DNA of 64,000 bases from Halomonas alkaliantarctica (GCF_029854215.1 NZ_CP122961.1:1550001-1614000), one strand, 5' to 3'; numbered from the stretch's first letter, positions 1 through 12,062 are shown. Program-made: numbers and translations. The notes: generated by a model from the sequence alone, not told the origin.

Positions 1-1
1 T

Positions 2-370
2 GAAGCCGCACGATTGCTGGGCTGTGAAGTGGCCGATATTCAGTCAGATCGGCCTGCTGCAGCTCAAGCACTGCAACGCGCCCGGGGAGGCGTGGTGATT
101 CTAAAAGGCGCGGGCAGTTTAATTGCTGGCCCCAGTGGTTTGGTAGTGTGCCCCTACGGCAACCCGGGCATGGCCAGCGGCGGAATGGGCGATGTGCTTA
201 GCGGCATGCTGGGAGCGCTGGTCGCGCAGCGCGGAGATGTAGAGTTCAGCGCCTGGCTAGCCACGATGGTGCACGCGTTAGCGGCTGATCGAGCGGCAGA
301 GCAAGAAGGCGAGCGTGGCCTGCTAGCCAGCGATCTGGCATCCTATGCGCGAAAATTGATTAATCCGTGA
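2..370 (+). CDS. nnr: NAD(P)H-hydrate dehydratase, C-terminal part (partial)
   Basis: This is the 3' end of a bifunctional NAD(P)H-hydrate repair enzyme, cut by the window start. The frame is open from base 2. About 122 residues are visible and match the ADP/ATP-dependent dehydratase (carbohydrate-kinase-like) domain: a VILKGAGSLI strand and the conserved NPGMASGGMGDVLSG phosphate/nucleotide-binding loop. In the family this domain dehydrates S-NAD(P)HX, while the epimerase domain is N-terminal and would lie outside the window. The stop overlaps the possible GTG start of tsaE, so the two are probably cotranscribed. Whether the epimerase half is present cannot be seen. Confidence 0.93.
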   Translation, partial: EAARLLGCEVADIQSDRPAAAQALQRARGGVVILKGAGSLIAGPSGLVVCPYGNPGMASGGMGDVLSGMLGALVAQRGDVEFSAWLATMVHALAADRAAEQEGERGLLASDLASYARKLINP

Positions 371-888
371 AGGCAGCCCACATGCAGGTGCAATTAGACA
401 ACGAAGAAGCCCAGGTCGCCTTTGGCGAAGCACTCGGGCAGGTGTTGCAAGGACGCGGGCTGGTGTATCTGGAAGGTGAACTGGGAGCCGGTAAAACTAC
501 GCTAACCCGCGGTATCCTGCGTGCTTATGGCCATCGAGGGACAGTTAAAAGCCCCACTTATACGCTGGTCGAGCCTTACGAGCTGGGTGCTCAACGGGTT
601 TATCATCTAGATTTGTACCGCTTGTCAGATCCAGAAGAGCTTGAATTTATCGGTGGTCGAGACGTGCTGGCCGACGATGCGCTCAGTATTGTTGAATGGC
701 CCAGCCGAGGGGAGGGGTGGCTGCCAGCGCCTGATATCGCGCTGGCGCTGGAAGTGGTCGCTCATGGTCGCTTAGCCTCATTAACAGCGATCAGTGATCG
801 GGGCAGGCGAATGCTGGCATTATTGGAAAGTAAGGCAAGCAAGGTAAGTTCCGACCATTTGGGCAACGGTGTGATTCAATGGAAATAA
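367..888 (+). CDS. tsaE: tRNA threonylcarbamoyladenosine biosynthesis ATPase TsaE
   Basis: TsaE is the ATPase partner of TsaB and TsaD in making the t6A37 modification of ANN-decoding tRNAs in the cytoplasm. The protein has the family P-loop GELGAGKTTLTRG near residue 40, followed by the SPTYTLVEPY segment and a HLDLYRL motif typical of the fold. The GTG at 367 overlaps the nnr stop. An ATG at 382 (starting MQVQLDNEE) is an equally plausible start, and would give 168 residues. The gene's 3' end overlaps the amidase start by 10 bases. The nnr-tsaE-amidase-mutL order is conserved in gammaproteobacteria. Confidence 0.93.
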   Translation: MKAAHMQVQLDNEEAQVAFGEALGQVLQGRGLVYLEGELGAGKTTLTRGILRAYGHRGTVKSPTYTLVEPYELGAQRVYHLDLYRLSDPEELEFIGGRDVLADDALSIVEWPSRGEGWLPAPDIALALEVVAHGRLASLTAISDRGRRMLALLESKASKVSSDHLGNGVIQWK

Positions 889-2342
889 AGGGCATAGCGG
901 CACGAGTATATTGTCTATTAGCCGCCAGTTTTTTTGCCCTGGCGGCAGTTAATGTTCAAGCTTCCAGCGTGGAGAGTATGCGTCTTTGGGCGGCGCCGGA
1001 TCATGCCCGGCTGGTATTTGATCTGTCCTCTGCCACGAATGCCAACGTGTTTTCACTAGAGAACCCTGCGCGGTTGGTGATTGATTTAGATGATACTCAA
1101 ATGGACACCGATCCCAGTACGCTGCCTTTGCATGACAGTGCGATCACCTCGGTCCGCACCGGCGCGCGAGAAGGCGGCGGTCTACGGGTAGTGCTTGAGC
1201 TCAATCGAGAAATTGAGCCGCGTCACTTTACCCTGACGCCTAACGACCAGTACGGCCACCGGCTGGTTGTCGATCTTGAGTATCCTGGTGAGAGCGCCGT
1301 CGAGAACCCGATCGACCCTATCGAGGCGATGATTCGGGATCAAGAAACTCAGGCCCTGCGGGCATCTACTCAAGGCCAACTACCCAGCAGTGTCGCGTCG
1401 CCTAGTGACGCAGCCCCGGCAGAAGTCCAGGAAGCCAAACCGCACCCAAGGCGCGATATTATTATTGCTGTGGATGCCGGTCATGGCGGCGAAGACCCTG
1501 GGGCGATTGGCCCATCAGGTACTCGTGAAAAGGACGTAGTGCTGGAAATTGCCCGGAACTTAGCCGCGCAGGTGAACGGCACCGAAGGCTTTAAAGCCGT
1601 GCTGGTGCGGGATGGAGACTATTATTTGGGACTTCGTCAGCGCACCTCGTTGGCCCGTGAACAGAAGGCCGACTTCTTTGTCTCCATACACGCCGACGCC
1701 TTCACCAGTCCAAGGCCACAAGGTAGTTCGGTCTATGCGCTCTCCCAGAGGGGGGCCACCTCGGAAACCGCCCAGTGGTTGGCCGATAGCGAGAACCGCT
1801 CCGATCTGATCGGCGGTGTCGATGGCAGCCTCTCTTTGCGCGATAAAGACCAGGTGCTGCGCGGCGTGCTCCTGGACTTGACCATGACTGCTACCTTAAA
1901 CGATTCCCTGTCTATCGGCGGGCAGGTGTTAGAGAAACTAGGTCGGATTAATCGGCTGCATAAGTCCCGCGTTGAACAGGCTGGGTTTATGGTACTGAAA
2001 TCCCCCGATATACCCTCGCTGCTCATTGAGGTTGGTTTTATTTCCAACCCGGATGAAGAGCGTCGTCTGCGTGACCCAGTCCATCAATCGGGGCTTTCTC
2101 AGGCTATTTTCAGCGGTTTGCGTGAGCATTTTGAACGCTACCCGCCACCGGCCAGCCTGCTTGCTTGGCAGCGTGATAATCAGCGTCGCCCTTCGGGCAA
2201 CGAATACCGTATTCAGTCGGGCGATACTCTCTCCGCGATTGCCGTACGTCATGGTGTGCCGGTTAATCAGTTGAGGCAGGCCAATGAATTGAATGGTGAC
2301 GTGATTCGCGTTGGCCAAGTGTTACAGATCCCCCGTTCATGA
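879..2342 (+). CDS. amiB: N-acetylmuramoyl-L-alanine amidase, AMIN-Amidase_3-LysM (AmiB/AmiC type)
   Basis: This is a periplasmic zinc amidase that cuts the amide bond between MurNAc and the stem peptide during septal splitting. In order it shows a Sec signal peptide (residues 1-28, ending VQA), an AMIN domain (about 32-135), a low-complexity linker, an Amidase_3 domain (about 193-415) and one C-terminal LysM peptidoglycan-binding module (about 443-486, with YRIQSGDTLSAIA). Zinc and catalytic candidates are H202 in DAGHGG, E217, H271 in SIHADAF and E384 in LIEVGF. The position next to mutL matches AmiB of E. coli and Pseudomonas; the single LysM is part of that family's variation. Such enzymes are usually activated by LytM factors such as EnvC or NlpD. 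Confidence 0.93.
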   Translation: MEIKGIAARVYCLLAASFFALAAVNVQASSVESMRLWAAPDHARLVFDLSSATNANVFSLENPARLVIDLDDTQMDTDPSTLPLHDSAITSVRTGAREGGGLRVVLELNREIEPRHFTLTPNDQYGHRLVVDLEYPGESAVENPIDPIEAMIRDQETQALRASTQGQLPSSVASPSDAAPAEVQEAKPHPRRDIIIAVDAGHGGEDPGAIGPSGTREKDVVLEIARNLAAQVNGTEGFKAVLVRDGDYYLGLRQRTSLAREQKADFFVSIHADAFTSPRPQGSSVYALSQRGATSETAQWLADSENRSDLIGGVDGSLSLRDKDQVLRGVLLDLTMTATLNDSLSIGGQVLEKLGRINRLHKSRVEQAGFMVLKSPDIPSLLIEVGFISNPDEERRLRDPVHQSGLSQAIFSGLREHFERYPPPASLLAWQRDNQRRPSGNEYRIQSGDTLSAIAVRHGVPVNQLRQANELNGDVIRVGQVLQIPRS

Positions 2343-2362
2343 GTAATCGTTCATGAGGTTTC

Positions 2363-4282
2363 ATGTTGACTGATATGACCGCTACCGCGCCGCGTATTCA
2401 TGTGCTTGACCCACGGTTGGCCAACCAGATTGCCGCTGGTGAGGTGGTCGAGCGCCCTTCGTCGGTGACCAAAGAACTCATCGAAAATGCCATTGATGCA
2501 GGTAGCCAACGTATCGAAGTGGAGATTGAGCAGGGTGGCGCGCGACTGATTAAGGTGCGCGATGATGGCATTGGGATTGGCGAAGAGGATTTACCGCTGG
2601 CACTGGCCCGCCATGCCACCAGTAAGATCGGAAGCCTGGAGGACTTGGAAGGCGTTAGCTCGCTAGGCTTTCGCGGTGAGGCGTTGGCATCGATCAGCTC
2701 AGTCTCACGGCTGGAGCTGATTTCTAATGCCGCAGATGACCCCCGCCATGGCTGGCGGGTGGTCGCGGAAGGGCGCGGAATGGAAGCACGGGTTACCCCT
2801 GCGCCACACCCCCGTGGTACTAGCGTCGGCGTGCGCGATCTATTTTTTAATACCCCCGCCAGGCGCAAGTTTCTGCGCACTGAAAAGACCGAATTTGCCC
2901 ATGTTGAAGAGGCGTTTCGCCGCCAGGCGCTATCGCGTTACGACATCGCCTGGGTATTGCGCCATAACCAAAAAGTCATTCATCAACTGCCTGCCGGTCA
3001 CTCTGCGGCGGCCCGCGAGCGGCGTATTGCCTCGCTGCTGGGCAAAAACTTTATCGAGCACGCCCGCTATATCGAACGTGAAGCGGGCGGTTTGCGGCTA
3101 AGCGGCTGGGTAGGGCTGCCCACGCACTCGCGTTCCCAGGCCGACCAGCAATACTTTTTTGTCAATGGACGCGTAGTGCGTGATCGCTTGGTCGCCCACG
3201 CGGTGCGCCAAGCCTATCGCGATGTGCTGTTTAACGGCCGTCATCCGGTATTTGTGCTCTATCTGGAGCTTGATCCCGACGTAGTAGACGTTAACGTTCA
3301 CCCCACCAAGCACGAAGTGCGCTTTCGTGATGGCCGCATGGTGCACGATTTTCTCTATTCAAGCCTCCATCACTCTCTGGCGTCCGCTAAACCTGCCGAG
3401 AGCTCGGGCGAGGAGGGTGCCGAGGTGGCTGATACCTCAGACGCATTGGCACAGGGCGCGGCTGCTGAAGCGAACGCTGAACAGCCCCGTTGGCAGCAGC
3501 AAGGAATTGCGCTGACCCACTCGCCGGATCGCCACCCTGGCGCAGAGCGTGTTCGCCGCTTTATGCAGGGTTATCAGGCGCTCCATCCCAATCACGAAGA
3601 AACGCTGTTAACGCCCCAGTCGAGCGCTCTCGAAGAGCGAGTCAATGAGGTGCGTGAAGCGCCCCTGGCAATGCCTGACAACGATCCCACTGCGCCACCG
3701 CCGCTGGGATTTGCGCTGGGGCAGTTGCACGGCATTTATATTCTGGCTCAGAACGCAGAGGGTTTGGTGCTGGTGGATATGCATGCCGCCCATGAGCGAA
3801 TCGTCTATGAGCGCATGAAAACACAGCTGGCCGCCGCCAAAGGGTTGGATGCACAGCCGCTGCTGGTGCCCGTCTCGATTGCCGCTAGTCGGGCTGAAGT
3901 GGCCACGGCAGAGAGCGAGCAGGCGGCGATTGCCAAGCTGGGTATTGAGCTGGATATCGCCGGGCCAGAGACGCTGCTGGTGCGCCAATTGCCCGCTTTA
4001 CTTGCTCAGGCTGATCCGGAGGCGCTGGTTCGTCAGATGCTGGAAGAGCTGGCGCGCTATGGGCGTACCCATCAGGTCGAGGCGCGACTGCATGAACTAC
4101 TCTCCACCATGGCCTGCCATGGTAGCGTGCGTGCCAATCGACGACTCACCATCGACGAAATGAATGCGCTACTGCGCGATATGGAGCGCACCGAGCGCAG
4201 CGACCAATGCAATCACGGGCGCCCTACATGGACCCAAATGGGTCTCAAAGCGCTTGATCGACTGTTCTTGCGAGGGCAATAG
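2363..4282 (+). CDS. mutL: DNA mismatch repair protein MutL
   Basis: MutL couples MutS mismatch recognition to strand incision. The N-terminal GHKL ATPase shows the ENAIDAG, DDGIGI and [10 protein letters not shown] motifs, and its transducer domain carries the [14 protein letters not shown] signature. The C-terminal dimerisation domain contains D472-M-H-A-x2-E-x4-E483, close to the DQHA(x)2E(x)4E metal motif of nicking MutL proteins, together with ACHGSVRA (584-591) and CNHGRPT (616-622). I therefore infer a MutH-independent endonuclease MutL, as in Pseudomonas. Its length (639 residues) is normal. The first ATG (2363) lies 20 bases after the amidase stop; a second in-frame ATG follows at codon 5. 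Confidence 0.96.
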   Translation: MLTDMTATAPRIHVLDPRLANQIAAGEVVERPSSVTKELIENAIDAGSQRIEVEIEQGGARLIKVRDDGIGIGEEDLPLALARHATSKIGSLEDLEGVSSLGFRGEALASISSVSRLELISNAADDPRHGWRVVAEGRGMEARVTPAPHPRGTSVGVRDLFFNTPARRKFLRTEKTEFAHVEEAFRRQALSRYDIAWVLRHNQKVIHQLPAGHSAAARERRIASLLGKNFIEHARYIEREAGGLRLSGWVGLPTHSRSQADQQYFFVNGRVVRDRLVAHAVRQAYRDVLFNGRHPVFVLYLELDPDVVDVNVHPTKHEVRFRDGRMVHDFLYSSLHHSLASAKPAESSGEEGAEVADTSDALAQGAAAEANAEQPRWQQQGIALTHSPDRHPGAERVRRFMQGYQALHPNHEETLLTPQSSALEERVNEVREAPLAMPDNDPTAPPPLGFALGQLHGIYILAQNAEGLVLVDMHAAHERIVYERMKTQLAAAKGLDAQPLLVPVSIAASRAEVATAESEQAAIAKLGIELDIAGPETLLVRQLPALLAQADPEALVRQMLEELARYGRTHQVEARLHELLSTMACHGSVRANRRLTIDEMNALLRDMERTERSDQCNHGRPTWTQMGLKALDRLFLRGQ

Positions 4283-4345
4283 CTGCTCGGACAATAGCTA
4301 CGTTGACCATAGCGGCGCACAAAGCAATTACCATTTTCTTACCTG

Positions 4346-5296
4346 ATGGAACCGCGCATGGCTGATACCCGCCCTTGGGCGATTTTTTTAATGGGCCCGA
4401 CGGCTGCCGGGAAAACCGATACGGCGATGGCGCTGCATGAACGCCTGGGACATGAGCTCATCAGCGTTGACTCGGCGATGGTGTATCGCGGTATGGATAT
4501 TGGCAGCGCCAAACCCAGCGCGGCTGAGCTAGCTCGTGCGCCCCACCACTTGATCGATATCCACGACCCCGCTGAGCCCTATTCGGCCGCCGATTTTCGT
4601 GTAGATGCACTTTCGCTTATGCGACAAATCAGCGCGGCGGGGAGGGTTCCGCTCTTGGTCGGCGGTACCATGCTTTATTACAAGCGATTGATTGAGGGCG
4701 TGGCTAATATGCCTTCCTCCAATCCCGTCATTCGCCAGCAGCTCGAAGCGCAGTGGCAAGCCGAAGGGCTTTCGTCGTTGCATAAACGATTGGCAGAGGT
4801 GGATGCGGTATCCGCGCAGCGTATTCATCCTAATGATCCTCAACGCCTGATGCGTGCGCTAGAAGTGTACTACGCCAGTGGGCGGCCAATGAGTGAGCTG
4901 TGGGCGGAGCAGCAGCCGGAAACCTTTCCCTGGCGTGTGTTGTCGATAGGTTTGGCGCCAAGTGATCGCAGCTTGCTGCATCGACGCATTGCCCAGCGTT
5001 TCGAAGTAATGTTGGGTGAGGGCTTGATAAATGAAGTCGCCGCCCTCAAAAAGCGTAATGACTTGCATTTAGGCCTTCCTGCGATGAAGAGTGTGGGTTA
5101 TCGCCAAGTGTGGGAGTACCTAGAAGGCGATTACGATTATGCCTATCTCGTTGAGCGAGGCGTGATAGCTACTCGTCAGCTAGCCAAGCGTCAATTAACC
5201 TGGTTAAGAAGCTGGCCAGAGCTTAATTGGGTGGATTCACAGCGTTCAGATGCGCTGGATCAGGTGCTGAAACTCGTGCGTGAAAGCGGTGCTTAG
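4346..5296 (+). CDS. miaA: tRNA dimethylallyltransferase MiaA
   Basis: MiaA transfers a dimethylallyl group from DMAPP to N6 of A37 in tRNAs that read UNN codons, the first step to ms2i6A. The sequence has the N-terminal P-loop [12 protein letters not shown], the [18 protein letters not shown] segment and the [11 protein letters not shown] motif, and its 316 residues are normal for the family. The ATG at 4346 is listed; an in-frame ATG at 4358 (MADTRPW) may be the real start. The gene sits in the mutL-miaA-hfq-hflX order, where in E. coli hfq promoters lie inside or just after miaA. Confidence 0.96.
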   Translation: MEPRMADTRPWAIFLMGPTAAGKTDTAMALHERLGHELISVDSAMVYRGMDIGSAKPSAAELARAPHHLIDIHDPAEPYSAADFRVDALSLMRQISAAGRVPLLVGGTMLYYKRLIEGVANMPSSNPVIRQQLEAQWQAEGLSSLHKRLAEVDAVSAQRIHPNDPQRLMRALEVYYASGRPMSELWAEQQPETFPWRVLSIGLAPSDRSLLHRRIAQRFEVMLGEGLINEVAALKKRNDLHLGLPAMKSVGYRQVWEYLEGDYDYAYLVERGVIATRQLAKRQLTWLRSWPELNWVDSQRSDALDQVLKLVRESGA

Positions 5297-5354
5297 CGTA
5301 AGATAGTCCTCTAAGATAGTAATTTAGCAAGTGTATGTTTTCGATTGGCCGAGT

Positions 5355-5411
5355 GATTGAGCCTTTCGACTACCACTAGGCTCTTCGGGCATCACTTGGC
5401 CTTTCGGGCAG
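5355..5411 (+). repeat. Three imperfect 19-bp tandem repeats upstream of hfq
   Basis: Units at 5355-5373, 5374-5392 and 5393-5411 follow each other at an exact 19-base period. Units two and three agree at 15 of 19 positions; unit one is more diverged but keeps the GCCTTTCG-like core. They end 78 bases before the hfq start and probably lie in the hfq leader or promoter region. I see no known family. They could be a binding site array or decayed duplications. Confidence 0.5.
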
Positions 5412-5489
5412 TAGATAATAGTGCGGCGTAGCACCAGTAGGGCACGCCATTTGATAATTAACCCCAACGACAGTTTTAGGGAGATCAAC

Positions 5490-5738
5490 ATGTCCAAAGG
5501 GCAGTCCCTTCAAGACCCGTACTTGAACATTCTGCGCAAGGAGCGCATTCCGGTCTCTATCTTTTTGGTCAATGGCATTAAGCTGCAGGGCCAGATCGAA
5601 TCGTTTGACCAGTTTGTTATCCTGCTACGCAATACCGTCAGTCAGATGGTTTATAAACACGCTATTTCTACGGTTGTTCCATCTCGTAACGTACGCTTGC
5701 CTGCGCAAGATCCGGCAGACCAGGATGCGGAGATTTAA
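5490..5738 (+). CDS. hfq: RNA chaperone Hfq
   Basis: Hfq is the hexameric Sm-like RNA chaperone that pairs small RNAs with mRNAs and affects RNA turnover. The protein is 82 residues long with the complete Sm fold: an N-terminal helix in [17 protein letters not shown], Sm1 with [10 protein letters not shown] and Sm2 with the YKHAIS motif (proximal RNA-binding site). The reading frame extends upstream to 5421, but the ATG at 5490 begins the canonical [10 protein letters not shown] and has GGGAG upstream. The C-terminal tail is short, acidic and disordered, as in Pseudomonas rather than E. coli. hflX follows by 37 bases. Confidence 0.98.
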   Translation: MSKGQSLQDPYLNILRKERIPVSIFLVNGIKLQGQIESFDQFVILLRNTVSQMVYKHAISTVVPSRNVRLPAQDPADQDAEI

Positions 5739-5775
5739 CACCGCTGGATAAGCAAGAGAGTCCACGAGGTATTGA

Positions 5776-7086
5776 TTGTTTTTCGAACGCCCAGACGCCG
5801 GTGAAACGGCAGTTCTTGTTCACGTCGATTTTCATGATGAACAAAAACGTGAAGACCCGGGTGAGTTTTTAGAGCTCGTACGCTCTGCTGGTGCAGAGCC
5901 TGCGACTCTACTCACTGCTAGCCGCCACCGTCCTGACTCACGCACCTTTATTGGGTCAGGTAAGTTGGAAGAGTTGCGAGCACTGCTCGCGGCTCATTCG
6001 GCAGAATTGGTGATCTTCAACCATAGCTTAAGTCCCTCTCAAGAGCGCAATGTTGAGCAAGAACTCAAGTGTCGAGTGCTTGACCGTACGGGTTTGATTC
6101 TCGATATCTTTGCGCAACGGGCAAGAACCCATGAGGGTAAGCTGCAGGTAGAGCTTGCTCAACTTGAATATATGTCGACTCGCCTTGTGCGTGGTTGGAC
6201 ACACCTAGAGCGGCAAAAAGGTGGGATTGGCCTGCGCGGCCCTGGTGAGACGCAGCTTGAGACTGACCGTCGCCTGCTGCGTGGGCGGATTAAATCGATT
6301 CACAAGCGGCTTGATAAAGTACGCAGTCAGCGCGATCAGAATCGACGTGCACGTGCCCGTGCTGAAATTCATAGCGTGTCGCTGGTGGGTTACACTAACG
6401 CCGGTAAGTCAACGTTGTTTAACGCTTTGACCAATTCCGAGGTGTATGCAGCTGACCAGTTGTTTGCAACACTTGACCCCACGCTGCGACGGCTTGAGAT
6501 TGAAGATGTAGGCCCCGTCGTAATGGCCGATACGGTGGGCTTTATTCGCCACTTGCCGCACAAATTAGTTGAGGCATTTCAAGCGACGCTTCAAGAAGCA
6601 TCAGAAGCGTCGCTGCTGGTACATGTGATTGATGCAGCAGACCCTGACCGTGAGTTAAACGTTGAGCAGGTGGAACTGGTGCTCAAAGAGATTGGTGCGG
6701 ATGGCGTACCGGTACTCAAAGTCATGAATAAAATTGATAAGCTTGATAGTGCCCCGCGTATAGAGCGCGATGGCCACGGAGTGCCCGAAGTTGTTTGGCT
6801 CTCGGCTCAGCAGGGGCAGGGCCTTGAGCTGCTCCATGAAGCGCTTACCGAGCGTTTAGCCAACGATGTCATTGGCTTTTCGCTGACACTGACTCCCGAG
6901 CAAGGTAAGCTGCGCGCAGGTCTTCATGAGCTGAATGCTGTTCGTGAGGAATCCTTTGATGAACAGGGGCATTCAGTGCTTGATGTGCGTTTGCCACGGC
7001 GTGATTTTAATCAGTTGATGGCACAACTGGGCGAGCGAGCCAACACCTATTTACCTGAAGCGTTGCGTGAACTCGATGAGTGGTAG
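5776..7086 (+). CDS. hflX: Ribosome-associated GTPase HflX
   Basis: HflX is a ribosome-binding GTPase that splits stalled 70S particles after stress. The 436-residue protein has the N-terminal HflX domain with the family motif RGPGETQLE (154-162), a coiled helical linker, and a G domain with the P-loop GYTNAGKS (205-212), DTVGFIRHLP (G3) and NKID (G4). The start is a TTG at 5776, preceded by CGAGG at a suitable distance, giving the usual family start MFFERPDAGE; no in-frame ATG is close. It lies between hfq and hflK in the conserved cluster. Confidence 0.95.
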   Translation: MFFERPDAGETAVLVHVDFHDEQKREDPGEFLELVRSAGAEPATLLTASRHRPDSRTFIGSGKLEELRALLAAHSAELVIFNHSLSPSQERNVEQELKCRVLDRTGLILDIFAQRARTHEGKLQVELAQLEYMSTRLVRGWTHLERQKGGIGLRGPGETQLETDRRLLRGRIKSIHKRLDKVRSQRDQNRRARARAEIHSVSLVGYTNAGKSTLFNALTNSEVYAADQLFATLDPTLRRLEIEDVGPVVMADTVGFIRHLPHKLVEAFQATLQEASEASLLVHVIDAADPDRELNVEQVELVLKEIGADGVPVLKVMNKIDKLDSAPRIERDGHGVPEVVWLSAQQGQGLELLHEALTERLANDVIGFSLTLTPEQGKLRAGLHELNAVREESFDEQGHSVLDVRLPRRDFNQLMAQLGERANTYLPEALRELDEW

Positions 7087-7233
7087 GCGGCGTATTACCC
7101 ATTTTAGAACGCTATATGTATTCTGTTTTGTATAAAAATGGTACAAGGTTGATAGAGCAATAATATCAAAACGCGGTGGTGTTTATGAAAATGATGTCAC
7201 TAGCGTTAGCGAACACCTTAGTGGAGAAGAAGT

Positions 7234-8499
7234 ATGGCCTGGAATGAGCCTGGTGGTGGCAACCAGCACGACCCTTGGAGCAGTGGCGGCCGACGCGGTG
7301 GAAACGACGGCGATGGAAACCGTGGCAGTAATAATGGCGGCGGCAACAACGGCAATAAAGGGGGCAACAACCAAGGTCCGCCTGACTTGGATGAAGCGCT
7401 GAAAAAGTTTCAGGACAAGCTCAACAGCATGTTGGGTGGCGGCAAAAAAGGCGGCGGCAAGAAAACGGGTGGTGGTAGTGATAAAAACCGCAACCCCTTT
7501 GCGCTGCCAGGCTTGCTGGTTGTCGTTGCACTGGCGATCTGGGCCGCTATGGGTTTCTACTTAGTAGACCAATCCGAGCGTGGTGTTGTTCTCCGCTTTG
7601 GTGAATACCAAGACACCGTCAATCCTGGTCTTCAGTGGAATCCGCCGTTGATCGACGATGTGCGTATGGTTAACGTGACCCGCGTGCGCTCGCTGTCGCA
7701 GACACAGTCGATGCTGACTCGTGACGAAAACATTGTCGAAGTGGAAATTTCTGCCCAGTACCAAGTGGCTAATCCACGCGACTTCGTACTCAACGTCCGT
7801 GATCCGGCTATCTCGATTGAGAATGCGCTTGATTCAGCACTACGTCACGTAGTGGGTGGTACCGATATGATTGATATCCTTACCTCAGGTCGTGAAATTC
7901 TGGGTAGCTCGGTCGCCAGTCGTCTGCAGTCCTATCTCGACAATTATGGTGCCGGTATCCGTCTACAGACCATTAACATTGAGTCCACTTCGGCGCCTGA
8001 GCCAGTGATTGACGCCTTCGATGACGTTATCCGTGCCCGTGAAGATCGCCAGCGTACGATCAACCAGGGTATTGCTTACGCCAACGCGATTATTCCCGAA
8101 GCGCAAGGTCAAGCGCAGCGTATTGTTGAGCAAGGGCAGGGTTACCGTGAATCGGTCGTCGCTGAAGCGCAAGGTCAAGCCAACCGCTTTAACTCGCTAT
8201 TGACCGAGTACACAAATGCACCAGACATCATGCGCGAGCGTATGTACCTAGACACAATGGAAGATGTGCTGGGTAACTCGCCGAAGGTGTTGCTGGATGT
8301 GAGCGAAAATGCTCCGTTGATGTACCTGCCGCTGGATCAAATGAGAGGCAGGAGTGGCAATCAAGGTCGCTCATCATCAAGTGATAGCAGCGATGAGCAG
8401 TTAGACCCTAACGTGCTTGAGCGTTTACGCAACACTCAGGGCAGCTCTAGCTCTTCATCAAATACGAATAGTAGCTCCATCCGCAGGGAGGGCCGGTAA
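7234..8499 (+). CDS. hflK: FtsH protease modulator HflK (SPFH family)
   Basis: HflK forms with HflC a membrane-anchored complex on the periplasmic side that surrounds the FtsH protease and modulates it. The N-terminus is long, cytoplasmic and very rich in Gly and Asn (residues 1-90), followed by one membrane segment (about 91-112) and an SPFH/band-7 domain with a long coiled helix. The last ~40 residues are Ser-rich. The 421-residue length is typical. hflC starts at the next base after its stop, which supports cotranslation. The 147 bases before it lack a clear terminator, so hflX may read through. Confidence 0.95.
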   Translation: MAWNEPGGGNQHDPWSSGGRRGGNDGDGNRGSNNGGGNNGNKGGNNQGPPDLDEALKKFQDKLNSMLGGGKKGGGKKTGGGSDKNRNPFALPGLLVVVALAIWAAMGFYLVDQSERGVVLRFGEYQDTVNPGLQWNPPLIDDVRMVNVTRVRSLSQTQSMLTRDENIVEVEISAQYQVANPRDFVLNVRDPAISIENALDSALRHVVGGTDMIDILTSGREILGSSVASRLQSYLDNYGAGIRLQTINIESTSAPEPVIDAFDDVIRAREDRQRTINQGIAYANAIIPEAQGQAQRIVEQGQGYRESVVAEAQGQANRFNSLLTEYTNAPDIMRERMYLDTMEDVLGNSPKVLLDVSENAPLMYLPLDQMRGRSGNQGRSSSSDSSDEQLDPNVLERLRNTQGSSSSSSNTNSSSIRREGR

Positions 8500-9396
8500 A
8501 TGATTAATAATCGATCCCTGCTGATTGTTGGTGGTCTGGCTGCCGTTGCGTGGCTGGCGAGCAACACTCTGTACGTGGTAGACGAAACCGAACGCGCCGT
8601 TAAGCTGCGTTTTGGTGAGGTCATCGAAGAGAATATTCAGCCTGGCTTGCACGCAAAAGTGCCGATCGCGCAAACAATCAGGAAGTTTGATACGCGCTTG
8701 CTGACGCTGGACACTGATACTAGCCGTTACCTGACGCTCGAGCAGAAAGCGGTTATCGTCGACTCCTACGTTAAGTGGCAGGTGGTCAACCCTACCCGCT
8801 ACTACGAGGCAACGGCCGGTGATGAGCTGATGGCTATTCGCCTGATTCAGCCGCGGGTGGATGAGAGCCTGCGTAATGAATTTGGCCGCTTGAACCTTCA
8901 GGAAATTATCGCCGAGAGGCGTGATGACCTGATGACTGGGCCGACGGAAGAGCTCGACGAGATAATGCGCGAAGAGCTTGGTGTAGCCATACGTGATATC
9001 CGTATTAAGCGCATCGACTTGCCGGAAGATGTTTCGGCGGCAGTGTTTGAGCGGATGCGTTCCGAGCGTGAGCGTGAAGCCCGCGAATGGCGTGCGCAGG
9101 GTCAGGAAGAGGCCGAGCGTATTCGTGCCAATGCGGATCGCCGTCGCCAGGTACTGCTTGCCCAGGCCAATGAGCGTTCAGAGACACTGCGCGGTGAAGG
9201 TGATGCCCAGGCCGCTGCGATTTTCTCTGAAGCGTATGGCCAGGATCAGGAGTTCTTCTCTTTCTGGCGGAGTCTTGAAGCTTACCGTGAAAGCTTTTCC
9301 GACGATGGCAACCTGATGGTGCTGGAGCCGAATAGCGATTTCTTCCGCTATTTGCGCAACGCTGAACCAGAAAGCGGTGAAGACAACGGCGGTTAA
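8500..9396 (+). CDS. hflC: FtsH protease modulator HflC (SPFH family)
   Basis: HflC is the partner of HflK in the HflKC-FtsH membrane complex. It has an uncleaved N-terminal membrane anchor (about residues 5-25), an SPFH domain beginning near VVDETERAVKLRFGEV, and a long Arg/Glu/Ala-rich helix (about 190-250). The length of 298 residues fits the family. It begins immediately after the hflK stop with an AGGGAGG ribosome binding site inside the end of hflK. A rho-independent terminator follows about 50 bases downstream, closing the mutL-hflC stretch. Confidence 0.95.
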   Translation: MINNRSLLIVGGLAAVAWLASNTLYVVDETERAVKLRFGEVIEENIQPGLHAKVPIAQTIRKFDTRLLTLDTDTSRYLTLEQKAVIVDSYVKWQVVNPTRYYEATAGDELMAIRLIQPRVDESLRNEFGRLNLQEIIAERRDDLMTGPTEELDEIMREELGVAIRDIRIKRIDLPEDVSAAVFERMRSEREREAREWRAQGQEEAERIRANADRRRQVLLAQANERSETLRGEGDAQAAAIFSEAYGQDQEFFSFWRSLEAYRESFSDDGNLMVLEPNSDFFRYLRNAEPESGEDNGG

Positions 9397-9448
9397 GCCG
9401 CTGTCGTGCGGGGTTCACCCGGCCAATAAACGTGATAGAATTTATTAA

Positions 9449-9470
9449 CCGGGCGTCGCCCGGTTTTTTT
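9449..9470 (+). terminator. Rho-independent terminator after hflC
   Basis: A perfect 6-bp stem CCGGGC / GCCCGG with a 3-base loop is followed by seven T residues. It lies 52 bases after the hflC stop and 100 bases before hisZ, so it probably ends the hfq-hflX-hflKC transcript. Confidence 0.8.
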
Positions 9471-9570
9471 GTGGCCCTTATTCTTCAAGTTCAAGGCGAT
9501 TATTGTCGATGACCTTAGGTTGTTACTGTTTGAATTTGTTGGGCCTTCATCGTCTTGCAGGATTGTTCAC

Positions 9571-12062
<2,492 letters not shown>

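Noticed and set aside
2398..2880. Minus-strand open frame of about 160 codons opposite mutL.
   Set aside because: Its product is Ser/Arg/Pro-rich and mirrors the mutL codon pattern; mutL is unambiguous here.
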